From positions 1-18,455 of the forward strand of contig JASHTD010000413.1 of the NCBI GenBank assembly GCA_030040725.1: DNA of 18,455 nt, in the 5' to 3' direction. Origin of the DNA: Candidatus Sulfotelmatobacter sp. (lineage in GTDB: Bacteria; Acidobacteriota; Terriglobia; Terriglobales; Acidobacteriaceae). The notes beneath the pieces are model-generated. The model searched no databases. It was given only the letters and a program-made list of their open reading frames with translations, and was not told the origin of the DNA. Every line of letters starts with the position of its first letter. The first letter of the stretch is position 1. Shown here piece by piece: positions 6,475 to 12,630 of this stretch. The translations under genes were made by a program, and so were the position numbers.

Positions 6475-8355
6475 AAAGCAATCAGCAAGTTGTTTATTTC
6501 CGCAGTTACTACCGCGGTTATGGCGGGCGGTGTCTGGGCGCAAAACCCGGCACCCGCCGGACCTGCGAATGAAACCTCCGCAGCACCTGCCGCGCCGATT
6601 ACGGCCGGCGATGTGCAAGCTTTAAAAGACGCGCTCGCCGCGCAGCAGCGGCGAATTGAAGCCCTGGAAGGCGAGTTGCACAAGCGCAATCAATCGGTGC
6701 AACAAGCTCAAACCACCGCCGCCGAAGCGGCTCAAAAGGCCGACGCGGCGCAAGCTATGGCCAGCCAGGCGGTGAATGAAGTCCAGAGTGATTTGGCCAC
6801 GCTTAAGCCGGTCAGCGGTTCGAGTGACGGCGCAACCCTGAAGAATGCCGTGTTGAACTCGCAAGATTCTTCCCAGACTTCGGCCCCCGACCAATCCCAG
6901 ACGTTCAACAAGCAGATGGAAGGTCCGGTTACGCTTCACTTCCGGGGCATCAACATTACTCCCGGTGGATATGCCGCTGCCGAATTTGTGCGGCGATCGA
7001 GAGCCCTCGGCGCGGATCTGCCGACTCCCTATAACTCGCTGACCATGCCAGGCGCGACCCAGAGCCAGATGTCCGAGTTCTTCGGATCGGGTCGCCAGTC
7101 AAAGATCACCACCTTCGTCGATGGCCGGATGAAAAATGTGGATCTATCAAGCTACGTTTCCGCCGATTTTCTCTCCGCGGGCGTTACTTCCACTTCGACG
7201 CAAACCAACAGCTATACCCTCCGTCTTCGGCAGGCCTGGGGCCAAGCCAAGTTCGATAACGGCTGGAGCGTCCTGGGTGGTCAGGTCTGGAGTCTCGCAA
7301 CTGAAAACGGGTTCGGCATTTCTCCGGATGACGACACAGGCAGAACCAACGATGCTCGCCCAAAGGTCATCGATCCTTCGTATAACGTGGGGTTCGTTTT
7401 TGCGCGCCAGTATGGTCTGCGTCTGACTAAGAATTTCTCCAACAAAGTTGCAGCGGCCATCGCGATCGAAAATGCGCAAGGCACGCTCACCACGCATGGC
7501 AATGGAGACAACTTCGTCCTTGGAGAAACGGGCGCGAGCAACAGCTATAACACCACTTCCAACTACACCTTCAATCCTTCGCCGGATATCATCGCCAAGG
7601 TCGCGTTTGACCCCGGTGTTGGCCATTATGAGGTCCTCGGATTGCTGGATCGCTTCAGCGACCGGGTGTATCCCTGCGGCGAGGTGGTGTTGACAGGTAC
7701 GGCTACCACCGGTCCATGCCCGAATGGTGTGGGAACTGGTCCCAACGCCGTTGGAGCTTATAACACTTCGAAAGAGGGCGGCGCCATCGGCGCCAGCGCA
7801 CGCTGGAAGATTCCAGGTCATCTGGTCTTTGGATTGAAGGGGTTTGGAGGCAGCGGAGTCGGGCGCTACGGTCCGGCGGCACTTCCCGATCTTTCGATCA
7901 ACGGTAATGGCACACCACACTTGGTCAAGAACTTGATGGGGCTTAGCACACTCGAGTGGAGCCACAAAAAGGTCAGCATTGACTTTTATGCAGGTGCGGA
8001 GTACGGCAGCCGGACCTATAGCATCGATCCATTGACTGGAAAGCAGGTTGGTTACGGCGCACCCACGTTCAAGAACTACGGCTGTTACCTCGAACTTCCT
8101 CCCGCGGTGAACACCGGCTTCACTCCGACAACACTCGCCGATTGCACGGGCGATTCGCGCGTGGTAACGGAGGGCACGACCTCGTTCTGGTATCGCTTCT
8201 ACGATGGACCGCGGGGCAGGTTTCAGTTCGGGGCGCAGTACTCTTACGTGAACCGCCAGACGTGGTCGGGAGTGGGCTTCTCGAAAACCAGCAGCCTCAC
8301 GCCGGTGGGACTCGACAACATGGTGTACACGTCCTTCCGTTATTACTTGCCGTAA
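6472..8355 (+). CDS. DcaP-like outer-membrane porin (paralog 1)
   Basis: The protein has about 627 residues and was recognised by layout rather than by a unique motif. It has a signal peptide (ending GGVWAQ), an Ala/Pro linker, and a predicted coiled coil over roughly residues 45-110 (LKDALAAQQRRIEALEGELH and onward). A long beta-barrel follows, with alternating aromatic/polar strands such as LRQAWGQAKF and GGQVWSL, and an aromatic C-terminal strand (MVYTSFRYYLP). A periplasmic coiled coil plus barrel fits DcaP-like trimeric porins; OprO/OprP-like porins are the alternative. Two cysteine pairs (VYPCG...GPCPNG and YGCYLE...ADCTG) probably form loop disulfides. The gene next downstream is a close paralog. 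The substrate is unknown; context suggests an anion or organosulfonate. ATG 6472 is chosen by comparison with paralog 2. Confidence 0.75.
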   Translation: MKAISKLFISAVTTAVMAGGVWAQNPAPAGPANETSAAPAAPITAGDVQALKDALAAQQRRIEALEGELHKRNQSVQQAQTTAAEAAQKADAAQAMASQAVNEVQSDLATLKPVSGSSDGATLKNAVLNSQDSSQTSAPDQSQTFNKQMEGPVTLHFRGINITPGGYAAAEFVRRSRALGADLPTPYNSLTMPGATQSQMSEFFGSGRQSKITTFVDGRMKNVDLSSYVSADFLSAGVTSTSTQTNSYTLRLRQAWGQAKFDNGWSVLGGQVWSLATENGFGISPDDDTGRTNDARPKVIDPSYNVGFVFARQYGLRLTKNFSNKVAAAIAIENAQGTLTTHGNGDNFVLGETGASNSYNTTSNYTFNPSPDIIAKVAFDPGVGHYEVLGLLDRFSDRVYPCGEVVLTGTATTGPCPNGVGTGPNAVGAYNTSKEGGAIGASARWKIPGHLVFGLKGFGGSGVGRYGPAALPDLSINGNGTPHLVKNLMGLSTLEWSHKKVSIDFYAGAEYGSRTYSIDPLTGKQVGYGAPTFKNYGCYLELPPAVNTGFTPTTLADCTGDSRVVTEGTTSFWYRFYDGPRGRFQFGAQYSYVNRQTWSGVGFSKTSSLTPVGLDNMVYTSFRYYLP

Positions 8356-8359
8356 GCGG

Positions 8360-8393
8360 GAACGCTCCCGCGTCGAATGATACGGGAGCGTTC
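8360..8393 (+). terminator. terminator hairpin of porin 1
   Basis: Eleven perfect base pairs form between GAACGCTCCCG and CGGGAGCGTTC with a 12-nt loop, 5 bp after the stop codon. The following TCATCTTTC is only modestly U-rich. Confidence 0.7.
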
Positions 8394-8411
8394 TCATCTT
8401 TCGCTCTCAAG

Positions 8412-8480
8412 TTCTGAGGGATATTCCCTCGGAAAGCCGCCGGCCTGGTTTTGGCTCACTCTCCTTTTCCGGGCTGGCGG
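8412..8480. repeat. two-hairpin intergenic element, copy 1
   Basis: The first hairpin, TTCTGAGGGA/TCCCTCGGAA, has 10 pairs (one G·T) and a TAT loop (8412-8434). The second, CCGCCGGCCTGG/CCGGGCTGGCGG, has 12 pairs (two G·T) and a 20-nt pyrimidine-rich loop (8437-8480). Copy 2 at 10691-10763 has the same order, stem lengths and an identical 20-nt loop. Function is unknown: a terminator, an mRNA-stability element, a small RNA or a REP-like repeat are all possible. Confidence 0.7.
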
Positions 8481-8555
8481 CGCTCATTAACTTTTCTTCA
8501 GTTAGATGCCCGCGTGCTTTTTGCTAATCCAATCTTTTCAGCTTCTTCCTCGCAT

Positions 8556-8612
8556 TGTTCACATGAAATTCATCGCACTGTAACTCTCCTGTAACAGGGG
8601 CGCGGGTACAAA
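8556..8612 (+). promoter_or_regulatory. PhoB-box-like direct repeats and -10 for porin 2
   Basis: CTGTAAC occurs twice (8578-8584, 8589-8595) with a 4-bp spacer, the exact 7+4+7 geometry of a Pho box (consensus CTGTCAT). Weaker units, TGTTCAC (8556) and AATTCAT (8567), continue the 11-bp register upstream. A -10-like TACAAA (8607-8612) starts 11 bp after the last repeat, as in PhoB-dependent promoters that lack a -35. Control by phosphate starvation is inferred. Confidence 0.5.
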
Positions 8613-8652
8613 GGTGAGTTCACCTCAACCGCTTTACCGGTCGATTGCATTA

Positions 8653-8681
8653 CTGGCATTCCTGCGCGGCAGGAGTGCCAG
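8653..8681 (+). promoter_or_regulatory. 13-bp hairpin in the porin 2 mRNA leader
   Basis: CTGGCATTCCTGC pairs with GCAGGAGTGCCAG over 13 positions (one G·T) around a GCG loop, 10 bp upstream of AAGGAG. No U-run follows, so it is more likely a leader-stability or translation-control structure than a terminator. Confidence 0.55.
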
Positions 8682-8711
8682 GTAAAACCAAAAAGGAGAG
8701 GAAGTTACTTC

Positions 8712-10586
8712 ATGAAAGAGATAAGGAATTGGTGTCTTCTGTTGGCTCTGACTCTGCTGGCCCTAAGTTGCTTGGCCCAAACCGACACCCCAACCAAACC
8801 AAAAAAAGACAAGCCGGCTACCGCCGCCGATGTGCAGGCATTGAAAGACGCGATCGCCGCCCAGCAGGCGGCTCTTGCCCGGCAGCAGCAGGAAATTCAA
8901 CAACTGAAGAACGAGTTGCAGCACAAGGATCAGTCCGTGCAGCAAGCGCAGAGCGCCGCCTCCGATGCGGCCTCGAAGGCGGACGCCGCGCAAGCCCAGG
9001 CCAGCCAGCAGCAGGAAGCAGTAGGTGACCTCAAGAAAGATGTCGCCGATCTGAAGGCCAACGTCAACAATGCGGCCACGAGCATCCAGGAAACGCAAAA
9101 GAATATACACGACGAACTGGAGAACCCGTTGGCGATCCATTACAAAGGCATCACGCTCACGCCCGGCGGGTTCCTGGCGGCAGAATTTGTGCGGCGGTCG
9201 CGAGCCCTCGGATCGGACATCAACACGCCGTTCAACTCGCTTACCATGCCTGGAGCTTCCCAGAGCTACATGTCGGAGTTCTTCGGATCTGGCCGTCAGT
9301 CACGCATCAGTTTGCTCGCAACAGGGAAGCTGATGAATGCGACTTTATCCGGCTATTACGAGGGTGACTTTCTCAACGCAGGTGTCACTTCGAACAACAA
9401 CGAAAGCAACAGTTACCCGTTCCGGCAGCGGCAGGCTTGGGGTCAGGCGGCCCTGAGCAGTGGCTGGACTGTAACCGGCGGACAGATGTGGAGTCTGGTC
9501 ACGGAAACTCACCATGGGGTTGATAACCGCACCGAAGCTGTGCCGTTAACTATCGACCCACAGTATACCGTCGGCTTCAGTTGGGCGCGGCAATATGCGG
9601 TGCGCGTGTCGAAAGACTTTGGCAACAAGTTCTGGCTGGCGGCTTCAATGGAAAACTCGCAGGCCACGCTCACCACCCACAGCAACGAAACCAACTTCCT
9701 GATCGGGTCGGCCGGAGCCAGCGGCGGACTCTACAACTCTGCCATCAGCACTTGCAGCAGCACGATCAACAGCACGGCGACTTCGGTCACGACAACGTGT
9801 ACGCCGATCGCCGGCTATTCGTTTAACCCCTCGCCCGATTTCATTGTGAAGGCCGTAGCGGAGCCGGGATTTGGACACTATGAAATCTTCGGCCTCAACA
9901 CCAACTTCCGCGACCGTATCTTTCCCTGCGGTGGCGTCTCTTCCACGACCATCTGCAATGGCAAAACCGGTCCCTCCGCGTTGGGAGCCTTTAACGACAC
10001 GCGGAACGGGGGCGGATTCGGCGCCAACGCCCGTTGGACTCTCATGAAGCATCTGGATTTCGGATTGCACTTCCTCGGCGGCAAGGGAATCGGCCGCTAC
10101 GGGACCTCGACCTTGCCGGACACAGCGATCCGTGCAGATGGCGCATTCAACCTGGTCAAGAGCGCTCAGGGACTCGGAACACTCGAGTGGCACGGGCCAA
10201 AGCTGGATGTCTACTTTAATGGAGGTGTGGAATACGCTGGCCGCGCGTATGACTACGATCCCATCACCAACAAGTATGTAGGTTATGGTGCTCCCGCATT
10301 CAATAGCTATGGCTGCTACGAGGAGACGCAGCCTGGAGTCAACAACGGCTTCGCGCCGGGCAGCTTATCCAACTGCACTGCGGACACCCGCGCTGTGCTC
10401 GAAGGAACTGGCGGCTTCTGGTACCGCTTTTACAACGGGCCCAAGGGCAGATTCCAGTTCGGTGCTCAGTACTCGTACGTGACCCGCGAAACGTGGTATG
10501 GCGTCGGCTTTACCAAGGGTACGGCTGTCGCACCCTCCGGCCTCGACAACATGGTCTTCACTTCGCTGCGCTACTACATACCGTAA
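8712..10586 (+). CDS. DcaP-like outer-membrane porin (paralog 2)
   Basis: The 624-residue protein is clearly homologous to the preceding porin along its whole length; segments such as EFVRRSRALG, NSLTMPGA, SEFFGSGRQS and GRFQFGAQYSYV are shared. It has a signal peptide ending SCLAQ, a long coiled coil (about residues 35-135, rich in Gln/Ala), then the barrel ending MVFTSLRYYIP. The two loop cysteine pairs are conserved (IFPCGG...TICNG and YGCYEE...SNCTA). A third pair, STCSS...TTTCTP, sits in an insertion that paralog 1 lacks, around residues 350-365. SD AAGGAG precedes the ATG with a GAAG-TTA-CTTC mini-stem between. The promoter region is Pho-box-like, unlike that of paralog 1, so the pair may have split in regulation and substrate. 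Phosphate or phosphonate uptake is a guess. Confidence 0.75.
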   Translation: MKEIRNWCLLLALTLLALSCLAQTDTPTKPKKDKPATAADVQALKDAIAAQQAALARQQQEIQQLKNELQHKDQSVQQAQSAASDAASKADAAQAQASQQQEAVGDLKKDVADLKANVNNAATSIQETQKNIHDELENPLAIHYKGITLTPGGFLAAEFVRRSRALGSDINTPFNSLTMPGASQSYMSEFFGSGRQSRISLLATGKLMNATLSGYYEGDFLNAGVTSNNNESNSYPFRQRQAWGQAALSSGWTVTGGQMWSLVTETHHGVDNRTEAVPLTIDPQYTVGFSWARQYAVRVSKDFGNKFWLAASMENSQATLTTHSNETNFLIGSAGASGGLYNSAISTCSSTINSTATSVTTTCTPIAGYSFNPSPDFIVKAVAEPGFGHYEIFGLNTNFRDRIFPCGGVSSTTICNGKTGPSALGAFNDTRNGGGFGANARWTLMKHLDFGLHFLGGKGIGRYGTSTLPDTAIRADGAFNLVKSAQGLGTLEWHGPKLDVYFNGGVEYAGRAYDYDPITNKYVGYGAPAFNSYGCYEETQPGVNNGFAPGSLSNCTADTRAVLEGTGGFWYRFYNGPKGRFQFGAQYSYVTRETWYGVGFTKGTAVAPSGLDNMVFTSLRYYIP

Positions 10587-10605
10587 CGGCGAAAAACCAA
10601 CCATC

Positions 10606-10636
10606 GGTCCCGCGTTGCTCCGAGCGGCGCGGGACC
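10606..10636 (+). terminator. terminator hairpin of porin 2
   Basis: GGTCCCGCG pairs with CGCGGGACC over nine perfect positions. Five more pairs (two G·T) can form inside, leaving a 3-nt loop. ACGTTGTTATTT follows, moderately U-rich. Confidence 0.7.
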
Positions 10637-10690
10637 ACGTTGTTATTTGGCCTGTGACTTCCGTTGTTGTCACTTCATGGGCCTCGCAAC

Positions 10691-10763
10691 TTCTGAAGGG
10701 AAACTTCCCTCCAGAATCGCCGCCGGCCCGGTTTTGGCTCACTCTCCTTTTCCGGGCTGGCGG
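10691..10763. repeat. two-hairpin intergenic element, copy 2
   Basis: The first hairpin, TTCTGAAGGGA/TCCCTCCAGAA, has ten pairs and one A·C mismatch around a 4-nt loop (10691-10716). The second, CCGCCGGCCCGG/CCGGGCTGGCGG, has twelve pairs (one G·T) around the same 20-nt loop as copy 1 (10720-10763). Two base differences against copy 1 keep pairing: a G·T becomes C-G in the large stem, and a G·T becomes T-A in the small stem. It lies after porin 2 and 72 bp before sorA. Confidence 0.7.
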
Positions 10764-10806
10764 TGTTAATTTAGATGTTGAATTAGGTAAAAAGCCGAGT
10801 TACTCT

Positions 10807-10820
10807 ATGGACTTTATACT
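10807..10820 (+). promoter_or_regulatory. candidate operator and -10 of the sulfite dehydrogenase genes
   Basis: ATGGACTTTAT (10807-10817) is identical to the right arm of the rrf2 operator (5488-5498). A degenerate left arm, AAAAAGCC (10789-10796), lies at the same spacing. A -10-like TATACT (10815-10820) overlaps the site. Transcription would start about 8 bp before the ATG. Rrf2 control is inferred. Confidence 0.45.
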
Positions 10821-10835
10821 AATTATCGGGTGGAA

Positions 10836-12002
10836 ATGAAATCCAGACGCGAGTTTCTCAAGCAGGCCTCCAGTGCGGCTTTCGCCGTGGCAGTGAACCC
10901 CGCGGCGCTGGCGCGGGCGCTAGCGGAACAGCAAGCCGTGAAGTTTCCGGGCGAAGACGGTATGGTCCTGCGTTCCTTCCGTTTCGTCGATCTCGAATCT
11001 CCCGTCGAATATTTCAATACATGGCTTACTCCCGTACCACATTTTTTCGTGCGCAATCACATGTTCGAACCCAGTGAATTGGAGGCCGGAGAATGGCGCC
11101 TCACGATCGGCGGCGAAGTGGAACAGCCGCTAACGTTGAGCTACGTTGATTTGCGAAAAATGGAAGCGCACTCGGTCGTCAACACGCTCGAGTGCGCCGG
11201 CAACGGTCGCGCCTTCTACCGTCCGCAACTTCCCGGGATTCAGTGGGGCAAAGGAGCCGTGGGTACAGCGCGATTTTCGGGTCCGCGCCTGCGCGATTTG
11301 CTGCAGCGCGCTGGAGTCAAGGCAAACGGCAAGCACCTGATGTTCCGTGGCCTCGATGATGTTCCCGGCAAAGTTCCTCCCTTCGTGCGCAGCATCCCGA
11401 TCGAAAAAGCTCTGGATGGCGACACGCTCATCGCCACACATATGAACGGCTCGCCACTCACGAAGCATCACGGATTTCCGGCCCGGCTTCTTGTGCCGGG
11501 ATGGATTGGATCGGCCTCGTGCAAGTGGTTGGCGGAACTTAAGGTTCTCGAGACTGAGTTCGCGGGAAATTTTATGAGCCCGGGTTACCGCATGCCAAAC
11601 CAGCCTGTACAACCTGGACAGGCGCCGAAGCCGGAGGACACCCATCCGGTGACTGCGCTTACCGTAAAGTCGGTCATCGCCGGACCGGTCGATGGTGTGA
11701 ATTTGAGGCCCGGCCGAATCGTCGTTCACGGCGCAGCATGGGCGGGCGAGGCCGATGTCCAGAAGGTAGATATCTCGGTCGACGGCGGCGCGACCTGGAA
11801 TGGAGCGACTCTCGCCCACGAGCACGCCCACTACGCTTGGCGCTTGTGGAGCTATGCTTGGAAGCCAACCAAAGCTGGAGACTACGCCGTCCTTTCGCGC
11901 GCTACCGATACCCTGGGACGCACTCAACCTGCCGCGGCGTCGTGGAATCCGGGCGGATATCTAAATAATTCGATCGACCGGGTGAGCGTTCATGTCGCTT
12001 AG
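10836..12002 (+). CDS. sorA: sulfite-oxidase-family molybdoenzyme, Tat-exported (SorA-like)
   Basis: The 388-residue protein starts MKSRREFLKQASSAAFAVA, a twin-arginine signal, so it should be exported folded with its molybdenum cofactor. Family motifs are HFFVRNH (R73, H75), TLECAGNGR (C120, the Mo-ligating cysteine), LVPGWIGSASCKWL, then the dimerisation domain with DISVDGGATWN and RATDTLGR...WNPGGYLNNSIDRV. In this family sulfite is oxidised to sulfate and electrons pass to a cytochrome c. The overlapping downstream c-type cytochrome gene supports a periplasmic SorAB-like dehydrogenase. There is no N-terminal heme b5 domain as in animal enzymes. An in-frame GTG at 10830 is an alternative start; the ATG gives a cleaner Tat signal. 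Another substrate within the family cannot be excluded. Confidence 0.85.
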   Translation: MKSRREFLKQASSAAFAVAVNPAALARALAEQQAVKFPGEDGMVLRSFRFVDLESPVEYFNTWLTPVPHFFVRNHMFEPSELEAGEWRLTIGGEVEQPLTLSYVDLRKMEAHSVVNTLECAGNGRAFYRPQLPGIQWGKGAVGTARFSGPRLRDLLQRAGVKANGKHLMFRGLDDVPGKVPPFVRSIPIEKALDGDTLIATHMNGSPLTKHHGFPARLLVPGWIGSASCKWLAELKVLETEFAGNFMSPGYRMPNQPVQPGQAPKPEDTHPVTALTVKSVIAGPVDGVNLRPGRIVVHGAAWAGEADVQKVDISVDGGATWNGATLAHEHAHYAWRLWSYAWKPTKAGDYAVLSRATDTLGRTQPAAASWNPGGYLNNSIDRVSVHVA

Positions 12003-12372
12003 AGGCAAGGGTTTTTTCAAGTGGTTTTGCGCACTCCTGTTGTTGTGCCTGATGGCGGTAGCTGCAGCATTGGCTCAGAAAACTGCGGCCGTGAGCCCAA
12101 CCGAACAGCTACCTGCCGGACCGATGCAGGCCAAGGCCACCACTGCCTGTACCGAGTGCCACGAAGCCCGCATCGTTTTGCAACAGAGACTAAGCAAGGC
12201 GGCGTGGACGAAAGAAGTCGACAAGATGACCAAGTGGGGCGCGCTGGTCGATCCCGCCGATCGCGAGGTGCTGATCGATTACCTGAGCACAAACTTCGGT
12301 CCGGATAAGCCGCCGTATGAGCCGCCGCGAACTGCGCGCCAGGCAACCGCGTCCTCGGGATCATCGAAGTGA
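11992..12372 (+). CDS. sorB: small periplasmic c-type cytochrome (SorB-like)
   Basis: The 126-residue protein has a signal peptide (hydrophobic core 12-28, cleavage near ALA-Q) and one heme c motif CTECH (residues 53-57). M78 is a possible sixth heme ligand. The rest (YLSTNFGP) follows the pattern of small class I cytochromes in which a conserved Trp and Met follow the heme site. The C-terminal 20 residues are Ser/Ala-rich and probably disordered. The ATG overlaps the molybdoenzyme gene by 11 bp, so the two are co-translated and probably form an electron-transfer pair. By context it is the electron acceptor of the sulfite dehydrogenase. The gene symbol is by context; sequence similarity to characterised SorB was not tested. 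Confidence 0.78.
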   Translation: MSLRGKGFFKWFCALLLLCLMAVAAALAQKTAAVSPTEQLPAGPMQAKATTACTECHEARIVLQQRLSKAAWTKEVDKMTKWGALVDPADREVLIDYLSTNFGPDKPPYEPPRTARQATASSGSSK

Positions 12373-12630
12373 TGCTAGGGCTAGGGCTTGTCAGGATTAG
12401 TCCCGTCGCATCAGGACCATCGGCGGAAAAAGCAAAGCGCTACCGACCCAGCACCGGCTTTGCGGATGCTACGGCAGCGCTGCTACTTCTAAGCCCAACA
12501 CGGATACTCAAAAGTATAGGAACCTCTCACTCTTGTAACTAGTGATTCCCGGGGTTCCAGTCGGTTAGTAGGCAAAGGTCGGTGAAAGGTTGACCCTTCA
12601 TTCCTTTGCTCGGTCCGGTTCTTCCTGAAT
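12373..12630. other. 258-bp convergent intergenic region
   Basis: No gene is supported. A 7-bp perfect stem GCAAAGC/GCTTTGC (12432-12438, 12457-12463; 18-nt loop) could end sorB transcription but has no U-tract. A GCTAGG doublet lies at 12375-12386. A short minus-strand frame at 12539-12751 overlaps the lysS end and does not look like a gene. Confidence 0.4.

Larger units (their letters stand above)
8356..8711. other. 356-bp intergenic region between the porins, dense in signals
   Basis: No gene is seen. In order it holds a terminator-like hairpin, copy 1 of a two-hairpin repeat, a T-rich stretch (8487-8550), a PhoB-box-like array with a candidate -10, a short palindrome GGTGA-GT-TCACC (8613-8624), a 13-bp hairpin, and the porin 2 ribosome-binding site. 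These are listed separately. Confidence 0.7.

Noticed and set aside
7147..8397. 416-codon minus-strand frame opposite porin 1
   Set aside because: It lies antisense to a well supported porin gene, has no family motif or ribosome-binding site, and its composition is that of a reverse-frame shadow.
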